Positions 19,893-28,973 of a stretch of DNA of 28,973 nucleotides are shown here, piece by piece. The stretch is from Salisapilia sapeloensis (lineage: Eukaryota > Oomycota > Peronosporomycetes > Peronosporales > Salisapiliaceae). The notes under the pieces are model-generated. The model was not told the origin of the DNA, ran no database searches, and was given only the letters and a program-made list of their open reading frames with translations. A program made the position numbers and the translations under genes. Positions within the stretch are counted from its first letter, which is position 1. The number at the start of each line of letters is the position of its first letter. The stretch covers positions 1 through 28,973 of the forward strand of contig JAADVB010000229.1 of NCBI GenBank assembly GCA_023334545.1, given 5' to 3'.

Positions 19893-21998
19893 GAAAGATT
19901 GCAAGTGTGAGTTGATGCTACAGTTGGGCGAAGAATACATGTATGACCTCTGGGCGATCATATCTACTCTACATGCAAAAATATCTCTTGTGCTTGAGGC
20001 TGTGAGCAGAATGAATACACAAATATTTTCTTTATGTCGAACATTGCACTTGCACCTTGCACCTCTTGCATGCAACCAAACTCTGGGAGGAGCAGACGAT
20101 CATGCTGATGTAGCATTTTCTTAATATACAAACTTTCCCACCAAAGTATACATTAGTATGATAGCATTGATTGAGTAGAGCTAGGACTATGCTGAATTTC
20201 ATACCGAATGCATGCTTCAAAGTAGCCTTATTTCAAGCACTTAAACTAGTTTGTATTGGATTTACTCGGCAAGAGGTAGGAGTGAAGGTGATACGTAAGG
20301 GTTATCATATGCATCCTTGCCTACTTCAGACTTCCTCGCTTTGTTGAAGTTTCATTGAAGCAACAGTGCCGCTCGAAGATCTATTCAAGCATCGAAATGG
20401 AGTTGACGATGAAACTATGAGCGTGTCGATCTTATCTGTCACACATTCCGTACACGATATTCAGTGTGCAAATGGCGAGACCCAGTATTCTGTTTGCATT
20501 TCCAAGCCCAAATCTGAACGATATGAAACAGGATAACGCTCACTATTGTGATGTTGCTAGTACCTTAATATTGCTCTGAAGATCAAGCTAGCGCAAAAAT
20601 TTGTAATCGGCATAACTTTTTTTCAAATTTTAACACTTGCTTATGTATCTACGTGCTACTAGTATCAATATATATAGCTCGTCACTGTATGCTTTATTGC
20701 TGCAGTGTGTAATAATTAAAGAGTGTACGCTTTTGCTGGTATACAGCCTGATTCTTACACTAAAGATACGCTCGCGACAAATCAAAATGCGTCACATTTG
20801 CGGAAAGCTGGGTTTATTCCATGAAGGATAAGATTGCCGATCATCTACGCAACTTCAAATGGCATTAGAGCAACAGGTCGGAACAAGATCCGAATCGATG
20901 GAACACGTGGGGAACAGTATGAAGATAACTACATGCCCAAACTTAGTGGAAACTTGGGCTATAGCCGATGGCTCGGACATCATGTGGGTTTCCACAGTCT
21001 TTCTAGATGATCCTATCGTCTCCTACTAGGAGCTGGGTACTATTTTGAGCTATTACAATTATTCCCCCACAACCCATTCCTATCGTAAAGTAGAACTGGA
21101 CATCACTTGTTGAATGAAAACAGACATATTCCTTTAGTGATTGCTGATACTTGATATCCCTCTGATGTGCATCACGACAGTGCGGATAGATCGATATAAC
21201 AAAGAACAGATTTCTGAACAAGATCCTTTCCAAGCAAGCACTATCAACAATACATTCGAGGCATCCTCTTTTTAGCTCAAGATCAAAGACAAGGCCAACA
21301 AGGTCGATGCAAAGCTGCCTAGCAGTGCGATTCAAGGTGCAGTATTCGACTGAAATCTAGGGTAGTATGAAAGGATTACAAAACAGTGCTAGAACCAAGC
21401 CAGAGGTACTGACTAACTTGCAGCATTCTCAGACTCGGTCTCTATTCGTTATCTACCACCCACTCGGAAACAAACCAACAACGTATCTGATGTAGATCGT
21501 TTCTGCGCTTGAAGTGAAGATTTCCTAACAAGACACAACCAATACGAAGCGAATCAGATCAATTCATTTACATGCACAATGCTTCGCTACCTTGCCTTAC
21601 AAGTAGCATATCGCCGCGTACGCTGTGTCATGAAAGTATGTTCGTATATCGCACTTCAGCATTTAAATCTAATGCTATGGTGTAACGATAAGCAGCAGTG
21701 ATTCAGCGTTTCGCAGCCTCTCTCAAATCTTTGAACTCAACTCTACGATCGAAGTCGTTCGATTGCACGCTTACGATCTTAATTGGCACATCAACTGCGG
21801 GATCCAGAGCAGTCGCATGCACGTCCTTGGTATCCGCTATCTACTTGTATCAAAAGATACCAACTATATACCTGCTTCATATTATTCTCTACATCTACTA
21901 GGATCTATCCTAGCTTTTCACCTTCGCAAAGATATCCATTATTGAGTACGTACAAGTGTAAAACAGATTGCATTTCAGGGCAAAAGAAGAAAAGAAAG
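19893..21998. other. Gene-poor spacer, 2.1 kb
   Basis: No supported gene. A minus-strand open frame of about 115 codons (21003 to about 21350), bounded upstream by a possible AG acceptor, looks protein-like but has no ATG at its beginning and no recognisable domain. A cluster of nested inverted repeats lies at 20935-20996. No RNA gene was recognised. Confidence 0.45.
20935..20996. repeat. Cluster of nested inverted repeats
   Basis: Three inverted repeats occur in 62 bp: GCCCAA/TTGGGC (20935-20940 and 20954-20959), GTGGAAAC/GTTTCCAC (20946-20953 and 20988-20995), and the perfect palindrome GGCTATAGCC (20957-20966). They overlap, so they cannot all pair at once. The density is higher than elsewhere in this spacer. 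Function is unknown. Confidence 0.4.
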
Positions 21999-23117
21999 CT
22001 AAATATATGGTGTGGTGGCCGTCTCTCGATTCGACTGGGACGTATTCGATCCGAATGAGACTGCTGGAGCTTCATACGTAAAGCCAGTGAACATACTTTT
22101 CGGCATCCCACTCGCACTACTTCCAATGCTTTTGCTTGCAGGTGTCCCGTTCACTGGCATTTCCGTAAACTCTTTTTCAAAATTCGACGTATCTCCATTT
22201 TCTTTCGACTGCGGATCCGACGGTTTGAATGGTGGTTCAGACCACAAGAGACCGTCCCAGTCTACGTGACGAAAGAACGGATGCTTCTTCACGTCTGCCG
22301 CTCCGTGGGTACTACCCAGTCGTTGGACAGGATCTCGATGCAACAGTCCAGTGATGAGCGACGCAGCTTCGGAGCTGAGGTAGGACGGAATCTCCAACGG
22401 AGCTTCCCGAATCTTCACAAAGAGCTCCTGTCGATTGCGAGTGTACCATGGAGGGAGTCCAGTAAGCATCTCGTACAAAACCATGCCCATGCCCCACCAG
22501 TCGACGCTCGTGCCGTAGTTCTTTCTAGCTAAAATCTCTGGTGCCAAGTACTCTGGCGTCCCACATAGAGATGTCGCGCCACTGTCGACCTCTGTCACTT
22601 CGTCCTTGGCCAGTCCAAAGTCTGCTAGCTTGACATGCCCCAATTCGTCGAGTAAAATGTTTTCCGGCTTCAAGTCTCGATAGACGACGCCAAGCGAGTG
22701 CAAGTGTTCGAGCGCTAACACGAGTTCCGCAGCGTAGAAGCGTGTGAGCGGTTCATCAAATTTGCCTAGTCGCGAGAGGTGAAAGAAGAGTTCACCGCCG
22801 GGACAATAGTCCAGGACAAAGTATAGTTTCTTTGGTGTCTGGAAAGCGTAGTGGAGTCCGACGATGAACGGGTGACTTGCGACGCCAAGCACTCGGCGCT
22901 CTGTCTTGGTGTGTTCCACCTGCTTTCGCTTGAGCAGTTGGGACTTTGTGAGTATTTTCATGGCAAAGATCTTGGAGTTTGTTTTCTTCCGCACGAGTGT
23001 GACCTTCCCGAAGGACCCTTTTCCGATCACTCGAATGAGCGCAAAGTCTTCAAGCGAGACTTTGTCATCCAGAGTGGATTGGTCGACCATATTAGCCAGC
23101 TCATCGGTGTCCGGCAT
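21999..23117 (-). CDS. AGC-family serine/threonine protein kinase
   Basis: Intronless, 372 aa. The kinase domain (about 25-283) is complete: glycine loop GKGSFG (32-37), Lys54, Glu73, YRDLKPEN (catalytic D148), DFG (166-168) and APE (192-194). The activation loop SLCGTPEY has S183 at the PDK1-target position. The C-terminal tail shows a possible turn motif (T325-P) and a hydrophobic motif FTGFTY (343-348) with T347 as the regulatory site, as in PKB/Akt, SGK and S6K. There is no PH, PX or other N-terminal regulatory domain; only about 24 residues precede the kinase fold. It is therefore an Akt/S6K/SGK-like kinase regulated mainly by phosphorylation. Family is certain, subfamily is not. An upstream exon cannot be excluded, since the frame stays open before the ATG. 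Confidence 0.93.
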   Translation of the reverse strand: MPDTDELANMVDQSTLDDKVSLEDFALIRVIGKGSFGKVTLVRKKTNSKIFAMKILTKSQLLKRKQVEHTKTERRVLGVASHPFIVGLHYAFQTPKKLYFVLDYCPGGELFFHLSRLGKFDEPLTRFYAAELVLALEHLHSLGVVYRDLKPENILLDELGHVKLADFGLAKDEVTEVDSGATSLCGTPEYLAPEILARKNYGTSVDWWGMGMVLYEMLTGLPPWYTRNRQELFVKIREAPLEIPSYLSSEAASLITGLLHRDPVQRLGSTHGAADVKKHPFFRHVDWDGLLWSEPPFKPSDPQSKENGDTSNFEKEFTEMPVNGTPASKSIGSSASGMPKSMFTGFTYEAPAVSFGSNTSQSNRETATTPYI

Positions 23118-24091
23118 GATGACAAGATTTCGGACGTGAACGCAGCACGAGTTGATTGGAACTGAAGCTTGATGGCCGTCCTCGCCTGCTTATTGTTATC
23201 TGTCGAGAAACAGGACTTGATAGGCATTTGCAACGCTACGAGAGCGACAGGGATTGGAGTAAAATGTGACAATGAACAACAGGATTGGTGGAAAAGTCGC
23301 ATCGGTTGTGAAGTTGTGCCTGTGCACATTTGCAAGGGTAGCGGAGAAAGCACATGAAGAGATACCAATGCACTGGTAGCAGCGTTTGACATTTGTACGT
23401 GCATGGTTTGGCTATGTGAGATGAGGTTGAACTTGCTACACTGGACTGGAATGCATTCGAGATATCCAGTGAGATATCCACTCGAATTGACAGTCTCTGC
23501 ACTGATGGTTGACAGTGAATCTGTGATGGCAGAGGGGAGTGGATAGTAGCATGAGTACTAGACGTAAAAGTTGGAAGCATTGCGTTTTTCAAATCTCAAT
23601 GCATAAAGGGTTTCATGTGGCTTAATTCAATGCTTCATTGACAGGTGTCGACTGACAAAGTTGCTTCGCAGAGAATGTAGTCAGCAGCATCTTCGACAAG
23701 TAGGTTGACGAAAATGTATTCCTACTAATCTTTGTCTGCAAAGCTACTATTCACACTAGGTCGACCCCAGCACAAGTAACAGCCCATTCTAGTCTAGATA
23801 AAGGCAGGAGCTACACAGCCTCAACTCTTGTTAAACCTATAAATCTCGTATCCATACCGTCTGAGTCATAGATCTAAGCAGCTTTAATAAACGGTAGAAG
23901 AAAGCACACAAATACTACGCTGCACCCATCTACTACCTTATCCAGCTTATTACTATTCACCTCGTAAACTATTCGTATCGCCCACATCGGTCTGGCATTC
24001 CTTGAACTACTTAGCCGAACCTCCTTCCTACCTATACTCACGCTACACTCGAGCTACAGCAGGGCATTTTATAAAACACACGACAAAAAAA
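23118..24091. other. Divergent spacer between kinase and PHD-protein genes
   Basis: These 974 bp separate two divergent start codons and have no supported gene. A GAGATATCCA decamer occurs twice, 12 bp apart (23459-23468 and 23471-23480), and includes the GATATC palindrome; it might be a regulatory repeat of the kinase promoter, but this is speculative. A frame open from 24002 into the PHD gene lacks an ATG. Confidence 0.4.
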
Positions 24092-25651
24092 ATGACGACC
24101 GCTTCCTGGGCCTCCGCGACCTGGCACCCGCCAGCTAATAAGTACGCCCAAGACCCTCTTCACGAAGTGTCTTCATCAATATCATGGGACGACCGTCGCC
24201 AGCTCGCGAACGATATCGCACTTTTATCTCCCACGGACCTCCCACGTCTCCTTCGCCTGATACAATCGTCCTCTGCTAAGTCCTCTTTAATCGACTCGCC
24301 AGCACTCTCGACTTGCTCCAAACTGACAAAAGCAAAGGAGCAAGAGCTGTATGACCTCATGCGCCCAGTGGAACGCCATCCAGGCATGCGCCACATCCGT
24401 CTCGCCTGCGGTTTTGACCTCGACAAGGCCGATCCGTCTCTCTTACGATCTCTGCGAGACTACGTAGATAACTGTACCATCCCTCACTTTACACCGAAAG
24501 AGAATTGTTGTATTTGTGAAGGTCTGTGGTCTAGTGGAAAAGTAGTTGCATGTGGAAATGATGCTTGCGACGCTCGTGTCCATGAAGAATGTTTTGGTAT
24601 TGTACTACGAGAAGAAAAGGATGGACCGTGGTGGTGTCCATCCTGTCTCTTCGGTCGTCCACTCATGTGTTCTGTCTGTATGCAGTTCGGTGGTGCGTTG
24701 AAACCACTCTCCAAAGGACGAAATGTCGTGCTACAGGACGATCAGCGATGGACACACGTCCTCTGTGCACTTAGCATCCCAGAGCTCTTCATGCGAGACG
24801 TTCCGACGATGGAGCCAGTTGACGGCTTTGACGACATTGAGAATAGCCGATTCCGATACCTATGTAGTATCTGTCGGAAACGTGGAGGCGCGTCCGTGAT
24901 TTGTGAGACGGAAGGCTGTAACGTCGGCATGCATCCACGCTGTGCAGCTGACGCAGGACTGATGATCGGAAAGGAAGACAAGCCGCTAGGTGTCTACTGT
25001 GAGAAGCACTTACCTAACTCTCGTGTCCCTGGCGCCAAGCGCTGGATTAGTGATGAAGACTTGGTGGAAGAGATTCTAAGCGACGCGTCTGGTGAAGACG
25101 TGGAAGACTTTACGGATGATGAGGACGAGAACCAAAAGGATTCATATGCTTTTATCCTCAGGTCCACTCCGTACTTGTACGAGATGGAGAAATGGACACA
25201 AGGATCTTTGGAGATAAAGCAATCGTATGAGAAATTATCTAGCGATGCACTGCGCGAAGCCAAATTGAACGTCTCGAATCGATGGCAGAGTCAACCACTT
25301 GATTTACATGTACCGGTGTTTCCACCGGAACGAGAACGACGTGTCGGGTTGCCACCAATGCCGAAGGAAGAGCATTTGGTTGGTGCGATTATCGAGTATT
25401 TACCGACGGGAAAGGAAGAGTACGTACGTGCCAAGGTCGTTCGATATGACGCAAGTAGGAAGCAGCATCTGATTCAGACGATTGAGAAGCAGCAGCAAGC
25501 ATGGGCGACTCTGACGACTCAAAACACATTCATCTTGCATGTTGGTGATGAACGGAACGAAGCTGATGGGAGTCGAGTTCGAATCTACCGACCTCTATAC
25601 AAGGGAGAGCGACAGTGGCGTCCAAAGCCTCGTCTGTTTCATGTAGATTAA
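24092..25651 (+). CDS. Chromatin reader with NET-like, PHD and extended PHD domains (BRPF/JADE-like PZP module)
   Basis: Intronless, 519 aa from the ATG at 24092. Residues about 31-92 (SWDDRRQLANDIALLSPTDL onward) resemble the NET domain of BET proteins. A PHD finger (C139, C142, C154, C159, H164, C167, C182, C185) is followed by a zinc knuckle and extended PHD (C193, C196, H222, C225, C258, C261, C271, C276, H281, C284, C303, H306), the PZP module of BRPF, JADE and AF10 proteins that reads histone H3. An acidic stretch lies at about 320-365. The C-terminal part (about 440-505, LVGAIIEYLPTGKEEYVRAK) looks Tudor-like. It probably acts in a histone acetyltransferase or other chromatin complex. 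There is no bromodomain, PWWP or EPL motif that I can see. Domain calls are firm for the zinc fingers, tentative for NET and Tudor. Confidence 0.9.
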   Translation: MTTASWASATWHPPANKYAQDPLHEVSSSISWDDRRQLANDIALLSPTDLPRLLRLIQSSSAKSSLIDSPALSTCSKLTKAKEQELYDLMRPVERHPGMRHIRLACGFDLDKADPSLLRSLRDYVDNCTIPHFTPKENCCICEGLWSSGKVVACGNDACDARVHEECFGIVLREEKDGPWWCPSCLFGRPLMCSVCMQFGGALKPLSKGRNVVLQDDQRWTHVLCALSIPELFMRDVPTMEPVDGFDDIENSRFRYLCSICRKRGGASVICETEGCNVGMHPRCAADAGLMIGKEDKPLGVYCEKHLPNSRVPGAKRWISDEDLVEEILSDASGEDVEDFTDDEDENQKDSYAFILRSTPYLYEMEKWTQGSLEIKQSYEKLSSDALREAKLNVSNRWQSQPLDLHVPVFPPERERRVGLPPMPKEEHLVGAIIEYLPTGKEEYVRAKVVRYDASRKQHLIQTIEKQQQAWATLTTQNTFILHVGDERNEADGSRVRIYRPLYKGERQWRPKPRLFHVD

Positions 25652-25901
25652 GATGCATCCTATTACTTTCATCAGTTCTTGAGCTTTTTCTTTTGAAATT
25701 CAAGCTACTTTTTGCATTCTTAGAACAATTGACCGGCGGTATGTAGCAGCGTATCGTCTCTCATGTTGAAGGGTACTAGGTTGGGTTACCATATCCTATG
25801 CACCCTGCTAGTTTCATCACAAAATACAAGAACACCAATGGACAGAGCAATGTCATGTTGTGGATTTCAGAAAGAAAGGAGTAAAAAAGAAAGTATGGTG
25901 A

Positions 25902-26879
25902 TCACTTGTCCATCTTGGCCAAACGATACAAGGTGTCCAGTAACTCGTGCAAGTTGTCGTCGTACTTGTACGCTTCAAGTGCCCCCACCACTTTCTCATC
26001 GTCGCTCAGAATCAGATCCTTGAGCTTTTGCTTCTCTTCTTCCGAAATCAAATTGTCTGCAGCAATACGCTGCGTTGCTTTCAATGCGAGCGAGGTCAGA
26101 TCCAACTGTGTCATTCCTTCGCCGCCGATTTCACCGTGCTCCACGATTCCTCTTTCCTCCAATTCACCCACACTCGGTCGCTTCCTCAACGTTTTCTCCA
26201 CTTGATTCGCAGCCATGTTGCGCTCCAATTGGTGACGAGGTGCCTGGAGACTTGGCGCCAAGTGAGCATCCGTCTCATCCATGACACCCTGCGCATTCAA
26301 ATCTCCAAGAGACGGTCGTCTCTCCAACGCATGGTGCACTTTGTCAGCGTTCATCTGTCTTTGCAATCGTTCTTGCGTGCTCTGGAGGGACGCAGCGACC
26401 CTCTCTTCCCCATGCGAGATGCCATGATCTTTCAAAAACTGCTGATCCGGGCGCCTACCGAGTCGGTGCTGCACCTCGTCTGCGCTGAGACGGCGCTGCA
26501 GTCGACGCTGGACACCTTGTAGCTGAGGTGCGACTCCAGCATTCAGATAGTGGTTCTTTTCAAGTGAATCACGGTCTGGACGCGAGTGAAGACGTCGGTC
26601 GAGCCGATCTGCCGTGAGATGCTTCTCGAGATCTTTGGCGGCTGCAGCGAGGGAGGCACTAAGATTCGAAGCTTTCATCGGGTTGAGAATGTGTTCGTTC
26701 CGTTTGTGCATTTCATCTGCATCGGGGCGTGGGTGCTCTTGGAGTTTTGTCCGAGCTTGGGAAGGGGAGAGCGGAGGATCATTTGGACTAACGTCACGTA
26801 CTTCTGTCGCCATATCTTCTTGTCTTGCTTTTGGAAAGTGAATACAATTGTCAAGTACACGACGATCTTGGGGTTTCAT
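25902..26879 (-). CDS. RPEL-repeat protein, presumptive actin-binding
   Basis: 325 aa from the ATG at 26877-26879, no intron seen. Four clear RPEL motifs have their Arg-Pro at about residues 100, 143, 188 and 234 (spacing 43-46); the last, LRKRPSVGELEERGIV, is near consensus (RPxxxEL). A more degenerate fifth copy lies near residue 50 (HPRPDADEM). Each repeat is preceded by a related helix such as LQRRLSADEV. In animals RPEL motifs bind monomeric (G-) actin, as in MRTF and Phactr proteins, so this protein probably binds several actins. The C-terminal 75 residues form a separate helical, acidic region (EEEKQKLKDLILSDDEKVVG). An alternative start is the ATG at 26811-26813. Divergent from the membrane-protein gene at 27001. 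Confidence 0.85.
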   Translation of the reverse strand: MKPQDRRVLDNCIHFPKARQEDMATEVRDVSPNDPPLSPSQARTKLQEHPRPDADEMHKRNEHILNPMKASNLSASLAAAAKDLEKHLTADRLDRRLHSRPDRDSLEKNHYLNAGVAPQLQGVQRRLQRRLSADEVQHRLGRRPDQQFLKDHGISHGEERVAASLQSTQERLQRQMNADKVHHALERRPSLGDLNAQGVMDETDAHLAPSLQAPRHQLERNMAANQVEKTLRKRPSVGELEERGIVEHGEIGGEGMTQLDLTSLALKATQRIAADNLISEEEKQKLKDLILSDDEKVVGALEAYKYDDNLHELLDTLYRLAKMDK

Positions 26880-27000
26880 TCTCAACTTCAATAGACATGT
26901 CTCTAGTTTCAATAGAAGAGCAGAGTGGCGGTTCAATTAGACCTTGTATTTTGTACGTATAAAACAGAGAAAATGTATGGAAAAGTGCAGACAAATAAAC
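26880..27000. promoter_or_regulatory. Compact divergent promoter region
   Basis: Only 121 bp separate the start codons of the minus-strand RPEL gene and the plus-strand membrane-protein gene, so the two promoters must be closely interleaved. The region is AT-rich. No specific motif was identified; the call rests on orientation and spacing. Confidence 0.45.
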
Positions 27001-28973
27001 ATGACAATGAAAAACGGTAGAAAAAGGAGGCGACGAGTACTGCTTTTGCTAGGCGTCATGCTCATGCAATCGACTACTTATGCAGAGGAAGAAGAGAGTA
27101 TGAGAGGTAGACTTTATTGAACCTCTAGATGTATCTAAAAAGTGTCGAGATACATGTCTGATAACTAAAGGCTCTTTGTTGGCTGTAGACACACACGACG
27201 TCGAGATTCGCGTGCGAGACTTTTCATTCGCAAGTACGAACTCTATTGGTTTCATAGCTCGACATATTTTAAGTGGCTCTATAGAAGGTGCTGAAGAAGA
27301 CCATCGCATAGCGATCGATACACAGGATGTCAAAGCGTTTTTAGCTAATGAAGTGTACGCCACGACAGGCAGTCCGGGCATAGAAGAGCAAACGTTTATC
27401 CAACCACCTCCTTTAAAGCCTCCGACCTATAATCAAGGCCCTTTAGGAAGCCACACGGATGACAGTGACTGGTTTCTATCACCAGACGAGCAAGAGATGG
27501 CGCTTGCGATCGTTCTATCTGTCTTTCTACTCGTCTCTGTTGTCCTGGCATTACTATACTTTTGCATGCGCTATTCTCATTCTTCCTACCGATTAAATCG
27601 CTTGACAAAGCAGCTACTACAGGAACATGACGCTAATAAACTATCTTCGTATCTTCGTGAGCTACCCAAGCGGTCCGCTACGACCATACCCATGGAGCTA
27701 AAGCAGACAGCAGACCTGCGACTCAGGCAGCTACGTTTCATGTCTGGCTCTCAATCGTACAGGCAGCAGCTTGCATTTCTTCAATTCGACTCTAAAACGT
27801 TACATCTCTCCGGTCTTCCTCATGCAAACGAGGACGAAATGACGTTTGTACAAGTGATAGATGAACTTGAATTTTTGAAGACTAAAGGTGAAGCAGTTGG
27901 TGCAGACATGCATACGTTGGATGCAGAGTTGCCGCATGAATGGAAAGAAAAGAGGTATATGCAGATCAGTCTCTGGGTAGATGCCATAGCTGATGAGCTG
28001 CAGAAGCTCAAGTCATGCATTTTAAAAGTCCGTAAGACATCCACGAGGGTCTCGGATGCGTTGCTTCTTAAGATCCAATCGAATGAAGCAGTAGACAGAG
28101 ATGTCTACCTGCGTCTACTAGACTCTCTCCGCCCACCTCTAAACGACACTGGCACTTCGTCACCTATGACAGACAGTGAGTACAGTCAAAAAGACGACCT
28201 ATCCTCCATGATGAAAGCATTCGAAAGTCTCGCGCAAGAGCAGCAAGTGCGTGATAAACTACGCTCCATCCTTTCCTCTGCTTCGACAGACGCGACTTCT
28301 CAAGCGCTGACGTTAACTACAAGTGACCATTGGCGAGGTGACTTGGAAGGGCTCGTAGATGAGGCAGAAGAGCTCGGTGCAACTCACTTAGAAGAGGTTG
28401 AAAAGGCCCAGTTGATGCTAGAGGATACTCGTCGACAGCAGGTTTGTGCCGCTGTGAGCGGAGACGCTACGAGCGAGACAGTCGAGTCTTTATCTCAAAA
28501 GCTCGTGGCATTAGGAGCAGATCACAAGGCCGCTATTTTGAAAGCAGGGGAGATCCTTTCGAATCGATCGAATACGATGATGTTAAACCAGTCGCTTCGG
28601 ACATTTATGGATGAAATACGACGCCGAGATGTCGCAAAAGTACGTGAACGACGGAGACGAGATGCTAGTAAGCAGCAGGACAAGAAGCAACGTCTAGCGC
28701 AAAAGTTCCGCTTTAAGCAGCAGGTACAAGCAGAAAAGTTTGCTATGAAACGCAAAGAAGAAGCGGAGCGGATGAAGGCAGAGCAAAAGGATTTCATAAC
28801 GAAGGAGAAGGAGAAGCATGATCAACAGGCACGAGCTTCCAGGAAAAAGTTTGTAGAGAACGTCATGAAAGCTGATATGCTTGTCGTCATGCTCGTCATG
28901 GCCGTCATCTTCTTCGAATCATTGCGAGATATACGCTTCTTCCACCTCACATGCTCTCGACAATCGTCCTGGC
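27001..28973 (+). CDS. Membrane protein with signal peptide and long charged helices, 3'-truncated by window end
   Basis: Exon 1 (27001-27106) and exon 2 (27171 to the window end) are joined by a 64-nt GT...AG intron; exon 2 then stays open for 1803 bases to the edge, giving 636 complete codons. Residues 1-28 form a signal peptide (RKRRRRVLLLLGVMLMQSTT core). Residues about 29-145 would be lumenal or extracellular. A strong membrane segment lies at about 146-169 (ALAIVLSVFLLVSVVLALLY). The rest is a long helical region, very Lys/Arg/Glu/Gln-rich from about 530 to 600, likely coiled coil. A second hydrophobic segment begins at about 605 (MLVVMLVMAVIFF). No family is recognised. The start is the first ATG before the signal peptide; a second ATG lies at 27007. 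The stop is outside the window. Confidence 0.82.

Noticed and set aside
25576-25600. tRNA T-loop-like GAGTTCGAATC
   Set aside because: It lies inside the PHD-protein coding sequence and has no acceptor, D or anticodon stems around it.

Overview
The window looks like a nuclear fragment of a stramenopile, most probably an oomycete (downy-mildew, white-rust or Phytophthora type). The supporting signs are very short GT...AG introns (17 reconstructed, 50-64 nt, most ending in TAG), small genes on both strands, roughly balanced base composition in coding sequence with AT-richer spacers, and a eukaryotic gene set (eIF3e, SSU72, DNAJC9, an AGC kinase, a PHD chromatin protein, a peroxisomal SDR-SCP2 enzyme). 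No tRNA, rRNA, CRISPR array or recognisable transposon was found. The species assignment is inference; the intron structures and frames were worked out by hand.

Left block (about 1300-8165) is gene-dense. It holds a Mn-type CDF metal transporter (minus), a DUF2062 small membrane protein (plus), a proton/myo-inositol-type transporter with a PSI domain (plus), a DNAJC9-like J-protein (minus) and a peroxisomal SDR-SCP2 protein ending in a PTS1 signal (plus). The transporter and J-protein genes converge only 26 bp apart. Two pairs are divergent over spacers under 200 bp.

Middle block (about 8166-21998) is gene-poor. eIF3e sits between two same-strand, intronless paralogues that join a Psq/CENP-B-like helix-turn-helix to a degenerate uracil-phosphoribosyltransferase (UPRTase) fold. 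SSU72 phosphatase follows. The spacers are 1.4-2.1 kb and hold only short unconvincing reading frames and a few hairpins. The two HTH-UPRTase-like genes are the best candidate for an undescribed system: a eukaryotic DNA-binding family that seems to have recruited a dead nucleobase-salvage enzyme as a sensor or dimerisation module.

Right block (about 21999-28973) is dense again: a minimal AGC kinase (minus), a NET-like/PHD/extended-PHD chromatin reader (plus), an RPEL-repeat presumptive actin-binding protein (minus), and, divergent from it over 121 bp, a secreted-type membrane protein with long charged helices that runs off the window. I see no operon-like or pathway grouping. The neighbours look like unrelated housekeeping and signalling genes.
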